From WJLG01 sp964602485 (GTDB lineage Bacteria > Patescibacteriota > Patescibacteriia > Patescibacteriales > WJLG01), in assembly GCA_964602485.1 (NCBI GenBank), contig CAZRQU010000011.1, forward strand, positions 1-33,857: DNA of 33,857 nucleotides, read 5' to 3'. The stretch's first letter is position 1; each line of letters opens with the position of its first letter. The notes under the pieces are model-generated. The model saw nothing but the letters and a program-made list of their open reading frames with translations, did not search any database and was not told the origin of the DNA. The position numbers and the translations under genes are program-made. Positions 14,997 to 23,234 of the stretch are shown here, piece after piece.

Positions 14997-16589
14997 ATGA
15001 AAGATAAAATATTGGAAATAATAACAGCCAAACCAAAAAACGAGAAAGAGTTGGCTAAGATAAAGAGAAAAAAAGCCAAGGGTCACAGAGTGATAAAGAA
15101 TTCAGAGATACTGAAAGTTTATTTGGAAGAATTACAAAAAGGAAATATCAAAAAGAACGAGGGGCTGGCAAGACTCTTGCGTAAAAGGGCGGTAAGAACT
15201 CTTTCGGGTATAGCCCCGGTAGCTGTTCTAACCAAGCCTTGGCCCTGTCCAGGGAATTGTGTTTATTGTCCAAACGAAAAAGATGTCCCGGTAAGCTATC
15301 TTTCCAACGAACCGGCGGTAATGAGAGCTATTAGGAATAAATATGATCCTTTTGACCAAGTTTGGCAAAGACTGCGCGCCCTAGAGATCAATGGACATGA
15401 ACCCACCAAGATAGAGCTTATAGTCATTGGCGGAACTTGGAGCTATCTGCCAAAAAAGTATAAATATTGGTATATTAGCGAGTGTTTTAGGGCGGCAAAC
15501 GTTTACAGGTCGCAAAGGTCAAAGAGACAAAGATCAAATCAAGGCGCAAAAATAGAGGATCTGAAAAAGGCTTTGTCAAAAGAGCAAAAGAAGAATGAGA
15601 AAGCTAAATATAAAATAGTTGGATTAACCCTTGAGACCAGGCCGGACTACATAGACGAAGCAGAACTGATAGAAATGAGAGAGCTGGGATGTACTCGAGT
15701 GGAGATAGGTGTTCAGAATATAGATGATGATATATTGAAGTTGAATAAAAGAGGGCACGGTATTTCAGAAATAGTTCACGCTACTGAACTTCTAAGGAAT
15801 TTCGGTTTTAAGATAACTTACCATTTAATGCCCGGACTGCCAGGATCAACGGCCAAAAAAGACAGGGAAATGTTCGAAAAGCTTTTTTCAGATGAACGGT
15901 TCCAGCCGGATCAGATAAAATTTTACCCGACCGTCGTTACCAAAGGTAGTTTGTTGTATCAGTGGTGGAAAAAAGGAAAGTATAAGCCGTACTCTGACAA
16001 GGTTTTACAAAAGCTTATAGTGGATTGCAAGCGGTATGTTCCCAGGTATGTGAGGATCATTCGTTTGATCCGTGATATTCCAGGAGAGTCTATCGAAGCT
16101 GGCAATAAAATAACCAATTTGCGCCAGATAATGAAGAACCAGGGTGTGAAATGTGAATGTATCCGTTGCCGGGAATGTAGAGGTGAGCAAGTCAAAGAAA
16201 AAGAACTCAAGAAGAACATAGTTGAATATCCGGCTGCCGGGGGTAAGGAATTTTTCATAAGTTTTGACTCTAGAGCAGGGGAAACCCTTTATGGTTTTTG
16301 TCGATTGCGTTTACCTAATGACCCAAAACTACCCAAAGAGGTGAAATTTTTACAAAACTCGGCGCTGGTAAGAGAATTGCATGTTTACGGGGAGTTGGTT
16401 TCTCCCGGCAATAAAAAAAAGACCCAGCATGCCGGGCTGGGTAAGCGTTTATTAAAAGAAGCTGAGAGTATCGCTCGCAAGCAAGGGTTTGAGGGGATGG
16501 CGGTAATTTCCGGCATAGGGGTTAGAGAGTACTATCGAAAGCAAGGGTATAGCTTAAAAAGTTCATACCTGGTTAAGAAGCTGAAGTAA
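14997..16589 (+). CDS. elp3: Elp3 family radical SAM / acetyltransferase, tRNA U34 modification
   Basis: Elp3 installs the carboxymethyl (cm5) group on wobble uridine of tRNA using radical SAM chemistry and acetyl-CoA. Numbered from this start, the cluster cysteines are C84, C88 and C91 in PWPCPGNCVYCPNE. They are followed by EPAVMRAIRNKYDP and the GGTWSYLP stretch of the family. A lysine/arginine-rich N-terminus (KIKRKKAKGHRVIK) fits tRNA binding. The C-terminal GNAT domain has the acetyl-CoA loop QHAGLGKRLL and ends YYRKQGYSLKSSYLVKKL. A further cysteine group (CECIRCRECRG) lies between the domains. At 530 residues it is full-length. I chose 14997 over 14949 because of the nearby -10 and family N-termini. 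It is probably a one-gene unit. Confidence 0.93.
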   Translation: MKDKILEIITAKPKNEKELAKIKRKKAKGHRVIKNSEILKVYLEELQKGNIKKNEGLARLLRKRAVRTLSGIAPVAVLTKPWPCPGNCVYCPNEKDVPVSYLSNEPAVMRAIRNKYDPFDQVWQRLRALEINGHEPTKIELIVIGGTWSYLPKKYKYWYISECFRAANVYRSQRSKRQRSNQGAKIEDLKKALSKEQKKNEKAKYKIVGLTLETRPDYIDEAELIEMRELGCTRVEIGVQNIDDDILKLNKRGHGISEIVHATELLRNFGFKITYHLMPGLPGSTAKKDREMFEKLFSDERFQPDQIKFYPTVVTKGSLLYQWWKKGKYKPYSDKVLQKLIVDCKRYVPRYVRIIRLIRDIPGESIEAGNKITNLRQIMKNQGVKCECIRCRECRGEQVKEKELKKNIVEYPAAGGKEFFISFDSRAGETLYGFCRLRLPNDPKLPKEVKFLQNSALVRELHVYGELVSPGNKKKTQHAGLGKRLLKEAESIARKQGFEGMAVISGIGVREYYRKQGYSLKSSYLVKKLK

Positions 16590-16606
16590 GAACCCTGTTT
16601 CAAATA

Positions 16607-16615
16607 TGATATAAT
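16607..16615 (+). promoter_or_regulatory. Extended -10 promoter giving a leaderless mRNA
   Basis: TGATATAAT is an extended -10 element. Six bases separate it from the ATG at 16622, so the predicted transcription start coincides with the start codon. No Shine-Dalgarno sequence exists. Confidence 0.6.
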
Positions 16616-16621
16616 AAGAAT

Positions 16622-17665
16622 ATGAAACCCATAGTTTTTCCAAGAGATGAACAAGCCCATAACCACATAATAGAATGGTGGTATTTTAACGGACATCTTA
16701 AAGGGGATGATGGCCGTCAATATTCTTTTATGGACTGTTTTTTTAGGGCTGACGTGAAAAAGGTCAAAATACCCTTTTTAAAGATCCCCTTGAAGACCGT
16801 TCATTTTTCTCATTCCATACTTACGAACATAACTGGTAAAAGATTCTATCCGAACGTGGATCTGGTGTCTGTCATTTCCGAAGACAGTTTTAAAAGACCT
16901 TTGCTTTATATAAATTACACCGATCCAATTATCATTGATGGTTATGTGAACCGAGTAATAGAAGAACCTAATCCTTTTGAGTATCATATAAAAACAGAGA
17001 GTTTCGACCTTGATCTTAGGGCTACCAAGCCGCCTCTTTTAGAGGGAGGTGAGGGTTATTTGGATCTCTCGGGCCGACGCACTTATTATTATTCCTTTAC
17101 TAATCTAGAAGCAAGAGGCAGTGTATTCATCAACAATAGGATCGTTAAAGTAAAAGGTAAAGCTTGGATGGATCACCAGTGGGCCAATACTCCTTATGCT
17201 CAAGATAAGTGGACTTGGTTCTCCATACAGTTGAAAGATGATACTGAATTGGTTTGTTTTAAATATGGCGAAAAAGAAGAAGATCGTTTGGTGAATATAG
17301 TTCATCCGACCGGCCGAATGGAAGAGGCGCGTGATCTAAAGCTGACCCCCACTAAAAGACCGTGGAAAAGTAAGAAGACAGAGGCTGAATATCATCTTTT
17401 TTGGAAAATTGAGATACCTTCTAAGGGTATAGAACTGACAGTCGAACCCTTGGTTAAGAATCAAGAAATGATATTCGGCTCCATAAACTATTGGGAAGGC
17501 CCTTTGGCCGTTAAAGGTAAATACGGTAAAAAAAGGGTGTCGGGCCAAGGATTTTTAGAGGTTGTTGGTCGACAAGCCAGATACAACTCCCTTCGTTACC
17601 TAAAAGATGTCTTTAAGGAGAAACTAAGTTCCTTAGGATTGAAAGGTATAAAAAGAAAAAAATAA
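16622..17665 (+). CDS. Lipocalin-fold CrtC/AttH-like protein (putative hydratase/hydrolase family)
   Basis: The protein matches the CrtC/AttH family (carotenoid 1,2-hydratase and COG5621 'secreted hydrolase' type): IIEWWYFNGHL at 16-26 and WMDHQWANT (about residues 182-190) are its two tryptophan-rich signatures. The rest is beta-rich, fitting a double lipocalin barrel. At 347 residues it is of normal size. Unlike many relatives it has no signal peptide, and the extended -10 next to the ATG fixes the start, so it is predicted to be cytoplasmic. No carotenoid genes are nearby, so hydratase activity should not be assumed; binding or changing a lipid or polyprenoid is a looser guess. It precedes a lipoprotein gene by six bases. 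Confidence 0.7.
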   Translation: MKPIVFPRDEQAHNHIIEWWYFNGHLKGDDGRQYSFMDCFFRADVKKVKIPFLKIPLKTVHFSHSILTNITGKRFYPNVDLVSVISEDSFKRPLLYINYTDPIIIDGYVNRVIEEPNPFEYHIKTESFDLDLRATKPPLLEGGEGYLDLSGRRTYYYSFTNLEARGSVFINNRIVKVKGKAWMDHQWANTPYAQDKWTWFSIQLKDDTELVCFKYGEKEEDRLVNIVHPTGRMEEARDLKLTPTKRPWKSKKTEAEYHLFWKIEIPSKGIELTVEPLVKNQEMIFGSINYWEGPLAVKGKYGKKRVSGQGFLEVVGRQARYNSLRYLKDVFKEKLSSLGLKGIKRKK

Positions 17666-17671
17666 GAACAT

Positions 17672-18571
17672 ATGAGAAAGATATTTTTGATAACCATATT
17701 GTTGGGATCATTTTTTTTATCCGGTTGCGGAAATAGTGAATTTTTTGATCTTTATGAAGTTGAGGTTGAAATACCTTATTATTATATAGTAGTACACAAT
17801 CTTCCTTATCATGGGGAAAGAACCGCTAATGATAAAATAAAAAAGGATTACGAAAGATTAAAAGAAATGATCTCCCGGGCCGATGAGTACGGGATAAAGC
17901 TTGTCTTAATGTTCCCTCCCCAATGGGTGGGGCATATTAAGGGCGGAGATATTTCAGTTTGGAAAGACGCCGGACATGAGATAGCAGTTCGTCATTATGG
18001 GGTTTTAGATGAAAATTGGGACGGTTATAGTGATCTTTCAAAAGAAGAAGTTTTAGAAAAAAGAAAGAATATCACCTTTCGCCCGGAAAGGTATTTGGGC
18101 GACATGAACGACTTTATGGGTAAAATGAAAGAACTTGATATAGAGCTGAATGTCGGCTGTGTTAACGGGGAGGATAGTCTAGCTTCTCCGACCAAGAGAA
18201 TGGCTTATGAAGTTTGTTCTGAATTTGCCAACTTTGGACAAGGAGGAAAAGAGGTTAAGAATTTTGAAGCACCGCTTAAGGGCATAAATGAATTCATGAG
18301 CATTGGTCAGAACGATCAAGAAGAGGTCAAAAGGCTAACACATTACCTTATTACCGACCTAAAGAAAGAAAAAAAAGCTGAAGATACTTTTTATCGTATG
18401 AGAAAAGGGGTTTTCGGGTCAGGTTTTTTAAGCGCTCCTATTGGGTCAGAGGTCTTTTTTACTTGGCTTGACTTCTTACACCAGCGTGATCGTTTAAGCG
18501 AAAGAAGCTTAACGATTTCCGAAATGACGAACAAAGGACTGTTGCCAGAAAAACAGATCTCTTTTGAATAG
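17672..18571 (+). CDS. Lipoprotein with weak polysaccharide-deacetylase-like features
   Basis: A type II signal peptide (MRKIFLITILLGSFFLSGC) ends in lipobox LSGC with lipid-carrying C19. The mature part (280 residues) has a pattern of alternating strands and helices. DAGHEIAVRHYG (about 108-119) recalls the GHEI-x-x-H block of NodB-type polysaccharide deacetylases, and FRPERYLGDMNDF recalls their FRPP block. The usual N-terminal aspartate pair is not evident; the matching strand reads YIVVHNLPYHGE. A barrel of the deacetylase/glycoside hydrolase type is therefore likely but catalytic function is doubtful. It follows the CrtC/AttH-like gene by six bases and is probably co-transcribed with it. 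The function remains unknown; a cell-surface location is well supported. Confidence 0.65.
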   Translation: MRKIFLITILLGSFFLSGCGNSEFFDLYEVEVEIPYYYIVVHNLPYHGERTANDKIKKDYERLKEMISRADEYGIKLVLMFPPQWVGHIKGGDISVWKDAGHEIAVRHYGVLDENWDGYSDLSKEEVLEKRKNITFRPERYLGDMNDFMGKMKELDIELNVGCVNGEDSLASPTKRMAYEVCSEFANFGQGGKEVKNFEAPLKGINEFMSIGQNDQEEVKRLTHYLITDLKKEKKAEDTFYRMRKGVFGSGFLSAPIGSEVFFTWLDFLHQRDRLSERSLTISEMTNKGLLPEKQISFE

Positions 18572-18596
18572 GTTTCTAACAAAAAAGCAAAAGGTG

Positions 18597-18602
18597 TATA
18601 CT
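18597..18602 (+). promoter_or_regulatory. Candidate -10 for the beta-propeller gene
   Basis: TATACT lies 45 bases before the ATG at 18648 and overlaps the 10-bp palindrome ACTATATAGT (18600-18609). The -35 is poor. A second possible -10, TATTAT at 18630-18635, would give an almost leaderless mRNA. Confidence 0.3.
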
Positions 18603-18647
18603 ATATAGTAGTACTTTATTTGTTTTACTTATTATAAAAGAAAAAAT

Positions 18648-20945
18648 ATGAAAAAGAATCATATCAGGGTCACAACCCTATTGTTGGCCTTTTCTTTGAT
18701 CTTAACGGGCTGTTCTTTTCTTCCAGGTGATCTGGGCGATGGTTTGGATGACTGGGCTAAGAAGGGTGACGTTAAGGTTCCTAAGAACATCAAGAAAGAC
18801 CTTGAAGAACAGAGTCAAATAAATAAATTTTCTGATCATGATGAACTAGCTAGCTTTTTAGAAGAAAAGAGTTTGGAATCAGGATATGGATATGGTGGTT
18901 ATTCCGGTCAAGCGGTGTTGCGATCTATGCCCATGTCTCCGACAGCCAGCCTAGGAATGGAAAAGAATGTCGCCCTTGACAGTGTTTCTGAAGCAATGGG
19001 AGCAACTGATACATCAGTCGGCTATGGAGATGAGGGTGCTGAGGACCATTCAGAGACCAATATTCAAGTGAAAGGTGTTGACGAAGCTGACATAATCAAG
19101 AATGATGGGCGTTATGTTTATGCAGTGGTAAAGAATAACCTTTACATAATAGAGGCTTATCCGCCTGAAGAGGCGAAGGTTCTTACTAAGATAGAGTTCA
19201 AGTCCCGTCCTAGTGATATATATTTGAACGATGATAAGCTGGTGATCTTTGGTAGGGATTCTGATATATTGACCAAGGAGGTCTACAAAGGATTTAACCG
19301 TAGATATAATTATACTTTTTTCAAGGTTTTCGATATTTCTAACAAGAAGCAACCCAAAGAGGTGCGAGATCTTGATTTCGAAGGTAATTATAGTGATTCG
19401 CGAATGATAGGGGATTACATCTATTTTGTAACCAATTATAATAACTATTCCTATATCCCGACAGATCCGATATTACCTAGGGTTTTGGAAGACGGCGAAG
19501 TGTTGGCGCAGGATTGCGAAGGGATGGGCCGTTGTTTTGCTCCGGAGGTGTATTATTTTAATGTTCCTTATGATAGATATAATTTTGTTACAGTTACGGC
19601 TATAAACACTAAGAACGATCAAGAGGACATAAAAGGTGAAGTATATGTTCTTTCCGGGAATCAGAATATGTATGTGTCGAAAGACGATCTTTATATAACT
19701 TACACTAAAAGAGTAAGTGAGTATCAATTGGTGATGGCTGTGATGCAGGAAGTGGTCTTTCCGGATCTTTCCAAAAAGAACAGGGAAATGATCAGTGAGA
19801 TAAAGCGATCCCCGAGCTATATATTGACGGAGAATGAAAAAATGGAAAAGATCGGACGAATAGTGGAGAGACATACCTTGTCTTTGAGTGATGAGGAAAA
19901 AAAGGAGCTCGAAGATAGGGTTGAAGAAGAAATGAAGAACAAATATGAAAGTTTGGCCAAAGAGATGGAGAAAACGGTCATCCATAAGGTTTCTATAAAT
20001 AAGGGCGAGCTTGAGTATAAGGCCCAAGGCGAAGTTACCGGCAATGTACTTAACCAATTCTCTATGGATGAGAATAATGGTTATTTCCGTATAGCCACCA
20101 CTAAGAATCGTACCTGGTCCAGATATACGGAAGATGGAGAAGAGTTGGAATCTTATAGTAATCTTTATGTTTTGGATGACGATTTGAAGGTGGTGGGGTC
20201 TGTTGAGGAGCTGGCTCGCGGAGAAAGGATATATTCGGTTCGTTTCATGCAAGACAGAGCGTATATGGTGACATTCAAACAAGTTGATCCTTTGTTCGTG
20301 ATAGATCTGAAGAATCCAATGGATCCGAAAGTACTGGGAGAGCTGAAAATACCGGGATTTTCCAATTATTTGCACCCTTATGACAACGAACTTTTGATAG
20401 GTTTGGGGAAGGAGACAAAACAAACCGAATGGGGAGGTGTTCGGGAGCTAGGGGTAAAATTATCCTTGTTTGATGTTTCTAATGTCTCCGAACCCAAAGA
20501 GGTTGACACATATGTTATGGGCGACGCTGGCAGCAACTCCATAGCCTTAAGGGATCATAAAGCTTTCTTGTTCTCAAAAGATAAGAACTTATTAGTACTA
20601 CCAGTAACCATAAGAGAGGATGTTGATGGTCGTGGCTGGGGCAAGATGACCTTTTCCGGCGCAGCGGTCTTTGATGCGGACGAAGAGGGTTTTGAGCTAA
20701 AAGGTAAAATAGATCATTCTGAGAACCCTTCATCAGACCTTCAAGAAGAAGCAAGGGATTGTTGGAGAGGGTATTGTTATTATGACAACAATGTTCTTAG
20801 GAGTTTGTATATGGATGATGTGATCTATACCTTTTCCAATAATTATTTGAAAATGAACAAGCTTGAGGATCTGGACACTTTGAAGATGCTTGAGATCAAA
20901 AAAGAAAGAGTGGACGAAGATGATGAGTACGAGATAATAAATTAA
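18648..20945 (+). CDS. Lipoprotein with beta-propeller domain (COG4880 / Beta_propel family)
   Basis: The signal peptide ends in lipobox LTGC with C22 as lipid anchor. After a low-complexity Gly/Ser/Tyr stretch (about 75-140) comes the family hallmark IQVKGVDEADIIKNDGRYVYAV (about 139-160). A chain of propeller strands follows with repeated patterns of the type 'NLYIIEAYPPEE', 'LYVLDDDLKVVG' and 'LSLFDVSNVSEPKEV'. A strongly charged helical insert lies at about 365-440 (ERHTLSLSDEEKKELEDRVEEEM), probably a coiled coil rising from the propeller. At 765 residues it is complete. COG4880 proteins are found in archaea and some bacteria, and their role is not established. A surface-exposed binding or sensing part is likely. 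It shares a transcript with the 58-residue membrane protein downstream. Confidence 0.85.
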   Translation: MKKNHIRVTTLLLAFSLILTGCSFLPGDLGDGLDDWAKKGDVKVPKNIKKDLEEQSQINKFSDHDELASFLEEKSLESGYGYGGYSGQAVLRSMPMSPTASLGMEKNVALDSVSEAMGATDTSVGYGDEGAEDHSETNIQVKGVDEADIIKNDGRYVYAVVKNNLYIIEAYPPEEAKVLTKIEFKSRPSDIYLNDDKLVIFGRDSDILTKEVYKGFNRRYNYTFFKVFDISNKKQPKEVRDLDFEGNYSDSRMIGDYIYFVTNYNNYSYIPTDPILPRVLEDGEVLAQDCEGMGRCFAPEVYYFNVPYDRYNFVTVTAINTKNDQEDIKGEVYVLSGNQNMYVSKDDLYITYTKRVSEYQLVMAVMQEVVFPDLSKKNREMISEIKRSPSYILTENEKMEKIGRIVERHTLSLSDEEKKELEDRVEEEMKNKYESLAKEMEKTVIHKVSINKGELEYKAQGEVTGNVLNQFSMDENNGYFRIATTKNRTWSRYTEDGEELESYSNLYVLDDDLKVVGSVEELARGERIYSVRFMQDRAYMVTFKQVDPLFVIDLKNPMDPKVLGELKIPGFSNYLHPYDNELLIGLGKETKQTEWGGVRELGVKLSLFDVSNVSEPKEVDTYVMGDAGSNSIALRDHKAFLFSKDKNLLVLPVTIREDVDGRGWGKMTFSGAAVFDADEEGFELKGKIDHSENPSSDLQEEARDCWRGYCYYDNNVLRSLYMDDVIYTFSNNYLKMNKLEDLDTLKMLEIKKERVDEDDEYEIIN

Positions 20946-20960
20946 AGAATAGAAAAGATC

Positions 20961-21137
20961 ATGGACAAAGAGCTGTGGATAAAACTCATAAAGATATTCA
21001 TCATAGTTATTATCGTAGCGATTTGTTTATTGTTCGTTTTTTCTCAAGTTATAAAAGAAGAGGAGTATAACTACAAAGAATTAGAGGAAGCTAGACAGAA
21101 ACAAACGCCGATCTTAAAGGATAGGTCCGAACAATAA
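20961..21137 (+). CDS. Single-pass membrane protein, 58 residues
   Basis: The ATG at 20961 opens 58 codons ending at TAA 21135-21137. Residues about 9-29 (LIKIFIIVIIVAICLLFVFSQ in outline) form one hydrophobic membrane segment with K8 and K11 on the inner side. A charged Glu/Tyr/Lys tail follows. It starts 15 bases after the beta-propeller lipoprotein gene and is followed at once by a strong terminator, so the two form one unit. No family is recognised. A small subunit or anchor working with the propeller lipoprotein is the natural guess, from position only. Confidence 0.7.
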   Translation: MDKELWIKLIKIFIIVIIVAICLLFVFSQVIKEEEYNYKELEEARQKQTPILKDRSEQ

Positions 21138-21145
21138 GGATAGAT

Positions 21146-21178
21146 AGGCCCCTGCTTTTAATGAGGTAGGGGCTTTTT
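21146..21178 (+). terminator. Intrinsic terminator of the beta-propeller unit
   Basis: A 10-bp stem with two G-T pairs (21146-21155 with 21166-21175), 10-base loop and a CTTTTT run starts nine bases after the 58-residue gene. Confidence 0.88.
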
Positions 21179-21203
21179 GATCCACAAAAAAAGCAATATT
21201 TGA

Positions 21204-21235
21204 AGTGATCTTAAGCAGGATATTTTAAGATCACT
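21204..21235. repeat. Perfect 11-bp inverted repeat upstream of the acidic-protein promoter
   Basis: AGTGATCTTAA (21204-21214) and TTAAGATCACT (21225-21235) are exact inverted copies 10 bases apart. No T-tract follows. It lies about 20 bases upstream of a -35 element, a place suited to a dimeric regulator, but it could also be a second stem of the terminator region. Confidence 0.5.
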
Positions 21236-21254
21236 AATAAAGGATCAAAGGGGC

Positions 21255-21283
21255 TTCACCTTTTCTAAAAAACAAGTTATAAT
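21255..21283 (+). promoter_or_regulatory. Promoter of the acidic-protein gene
   Basis: TTCACC (21255-21260), 17-bp spacer, perfect TATAAT (21278-21283). The leader is about 27 bases and holds a small A/T hairpin (AAAATAAAA with TTTTATTTTT) right before the ATG. Confidence 0.6.
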
Positions 21284-21316
21284 CTAGAAAAGATAAAAAT
21301 AAAACATTTTATTTTT

Positions 21317-21748
21317 ATGTACGAAGGAAATGATTATTCCATTAGAATGGAAGGTGACCTTGGTGATGATTGGTTGGGTAACGACTCCGAGCAAGTAAGC
21401 CAAGAAGATGATCTTTTTGCGGCCGATGTCGATCCGGACAGCTCTTCTCAGAGTGGTCAAGAGGATCCGGAAGAAGAAGCAAAAGGCCCGCTGGACGTTT
21501 TTCGACAAGCAGACGAGGAAACTCGATTAGGAGTGATAAAAAAGATATTCCCAACCGTTCAACAAAAAGAGTTTGTGGACATATACAAAGAAGAAGAAGC
21601 TTCACAAGCTGAGCTTACTGATGATGACGATTGGGATATTGAGCCTGTTTCCGGAGATGATTATTTTTTGTTGAAGTATATAGAGAATCATCCAGAGATA
21701 TTGGAAGAGAAGGAAGAAGATGTAGCTGATGCTTTGGAGATAGATTAG
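21317..21748 (+). CDS. Highly acidic hypothetical protein, 143 residues
   Basis: No family is recognised. The first 55 residues are rich in D, E, S and G and look disordered (for example DVDPDSSSQSGQEDPEEE). Residues about 57-85 are more ordered and amphipathic (GPLDVFRQADEETRLGVIKKIF). The rest is again acidic, with a final helix-like part (DYFLLKYIENHPEILEE). There is no signal peptide or membrane segment and no cysteine. It has its own good promoter and a clean terminator, so it is a real single-gene unit. The charge and predicted disorder would suit a binding or chaperone-like protein, but nothing proves it. Confidence 0.75.
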   Translation: MYEGNDYSIRMEGDLGDDWLGNDSEQVSQEDDLFAADVDPDSSSQSGQEDPEEEAKGPLDVFRQADEETRLGVIKKIFPTVQQKEFVDIYKEEEASQAELTDDDDWDIEPVSGDDYFLLKYIENHPEILEEKEEDVADALEID

Positions 21749-21767
21749 AGAGACAAGACCACCTTTC

Positions 21768-21794
21768 AAAAGAGCCTGAAGCAAGGCTCTTTTT
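21768..21794 (+). terminator. Intrinsic terminator of the acidic-protein gene
   Basis: A perfect 10-bp stem AAAAGAGCCT/AGGCTCTTTT (21768-21777 with 21784-21793) with a 6-base loop ends in a T run. Confidence 0.9.
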
Positions 21795-21810
21795 GCTTAT
21801 AAAAGACATT

Positions 21811-21839
21811 TTGACAACAGGTTTCCAAAGAGCTAATAT
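21811..21839 (+). promoter_or_regulatory. Strong promoter of the glyA-folD-gdh unit
   Basis: A perfect TTGACA (21811-21816) is 17 bp from TAATAT (21834-21839). The leader of about 95 bases carries an AAAAAGGAG sequence placed 27 bases before the glyA ATG, too far to serve it. An eight-codon open frame (21898-21924) surrounds that sequence. I saw no riboswitch fold. Confidence 0.7.
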
Positions 21840-21939
21840 TATAATACCAAAGATTACTTATAAATTTGTTGTGATATGACCTATTAGTTAAAACAACATG
21901 ATCAAAAAGGAGAAAAATAGTTAATATTCATTTTTATTT

Positions 21940-23190
21940 ATGTTGGAATATAAAAATCTATCACAACAAGACCCGGAAATATATAACTGGGTCGAAAAGG
22001 AAACCGAGAGGCAGTCCAAAGGAATGGAATTGATCGCTTCAGAGAATTATGTCTCCAAAGCCGTATTAGAGGCAATGGGAACCATATTTACCAATAAGTA
22101 TAGCGAGGGCTATCCTAACAAAAGATATTATGGTGGTAATGAGACCGTGGATGAAATAGAGCATATTGCCATTGAAAGAGCTAAACGGCTTTTTTCGGCT
22201 GAACATGTCAATGTGCAGCCTCTTTCCGGGTCTCCGGCCAATGCAGCTGTTTACTTTTCTTTTTTAAAGCCGGGAGATAAGGTTTTAGGTCTTAAGCTTG
22301 ACCATGGCGGGCATCTTTCTCATGGTCATCCGGTCAATTTTTCCGGTATGCTTTATGATTTTGTCCAGTATGGAGTTGACCCAAAGACCGAATTGATGGA
22401 TCCGGAACAGGTAAGACAGATCGCCTTGAAAGAGAAGCCTAAAATGTTAGTTGTCGGCTTTAGTGCTTATTCCAGAGAAGTTGATTGGCAGAAATTTGCT
22501 GATATTGCCAGCGAGGTGGGAGCTTATTCTTTTGCTGATATAGCTCATGTGGCCGGGCTGATAGCAGCCGGAGAAATGAACAATCCGGTGCCGATATTCG
22601 ATGTGGTCACCACTACTACCCATAAAACCCTAAGAGGACCTAGGGGGGCAATGATAATGTGTAAGGAAAAATACGCTCAACAGGTGGACAAAGGTCTTTT
22701 TCCGGGTATGCAAGGAGGACCTCATGACCACATAACTCTAGCTAAGGCAGTTGCTTTTGGAGAGGCGCTAAAACCGGAATTCAAGGAATATGCCAAGCAA
22801 GTAAGAAGGAACGCCAAAGTTATGGCTGAAGAATTCATCTCTAAAGGGTATAGAGTGATCTCCGGAGGGACAGATAATCATTTGATGGTTGTTGATATGA
22901 CCAAGACCGGTGTTAGTGGGAGAAAGGTGGAACAAGTCCTTAATAAGGTTGGGATCTCATGCAGTCGATCAACTATACCGAACGATCCTAATCCTCCAAT
23001 GAAACCTTCGGGAGTAAGACTGGGAACCCCGGCGATAACCACTAGAAATATGAAAGAGCCGGAAATGAAGAAGGTGGTCGACCTTATAGATAGAGCTATT
23101 GATAATAGAAAGGATGAAAAAGCCCTGGAAATAATTAAAAAGGAGATTGAAGAAGTGTGCCAAGAATTTCCTTTACCAACGGATAAATAA
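21940..23190 (+). CDS. glyA: Serine hydroxymethyltransferase
   Basis: The enzyme interconverts serine and glycine while loading one-carbon units on tetrahydrofolate. This 416-residue, full-length protein shows ELIASENYVSKAV (29-42), the cofactor-site SFADIAHVAGL (197-207, with D200 and H203) and the PLP lysine K229 in TTTTHKTLRGPRGAM. TNKYSEGYPNKRYYGG (51-66) is the usual substrate-side region. It leads a three-gene unit with folD and a glutamate/leucine dehydrogenase. The folD gene follows after 44 bases containing a small 7-bp hairpin. Confidence 0.98.
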   Translation: MLEYKNLSQQDPEIYNWVEKETERQSKGMELIASENYVSKAVLEAMGTIFTNKYSEGYPNKRYYGGNETVDEIEHIAIERAKRLFSAEHVNVQPLSGSPANAAVYFSFLKPGDKVLGLKLDHGGHLSHGHPVNFSGMLYDFVQYGVDPKTELMDPEQVRQIALKEKPKMLVVGFSAYSREVDWQKFADIASEVGAYSFADIAHVAGLIAAGEMNNPVPIFDVVTTTTHKTLRGPRGAMIMCKEKYAQQVDKGLFPGMQGGPHDHITLAKAVAFGEALKPEFKEYAKQVRRNAKVMAEEFISKGYRVISGGTDNHLMVVDMTKTGVSGRKVEQVLNKVGISCSRSTIPNDPNPPMKPSGVRLGTPAITTRNMKEPEMKKVVDLIDRAIDNRKDEKALEIIKKEIEEVCQEFPLPTDK

Positions 23191-23234
23191 TAAATAACAA
23201 TTCGCGAGATATCAATATTCGTGAAAGCAGTATT

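Noticed and set aside
17780..18613. Shared 13-mer TATATAGTAGTAC in two places
   Set aside because: One copy is inside the lipoprotein coding region and the other upstream of the next gene; short AT-rich match with no further similarity.
19473..20423. 316-codon minus-strand open frame
   Set aside because: Long, but antisense to the beta-propeller gene, rich in Ile/His/Phe/Arg, with no domain and no start signals.
21840..21939. Glycine or folate riboswitch before glyA
   Set aside because: The leader is too short and AT-rich, and no conserved aptamer core could be traced; only a chance-looking eight-codon frame is present.
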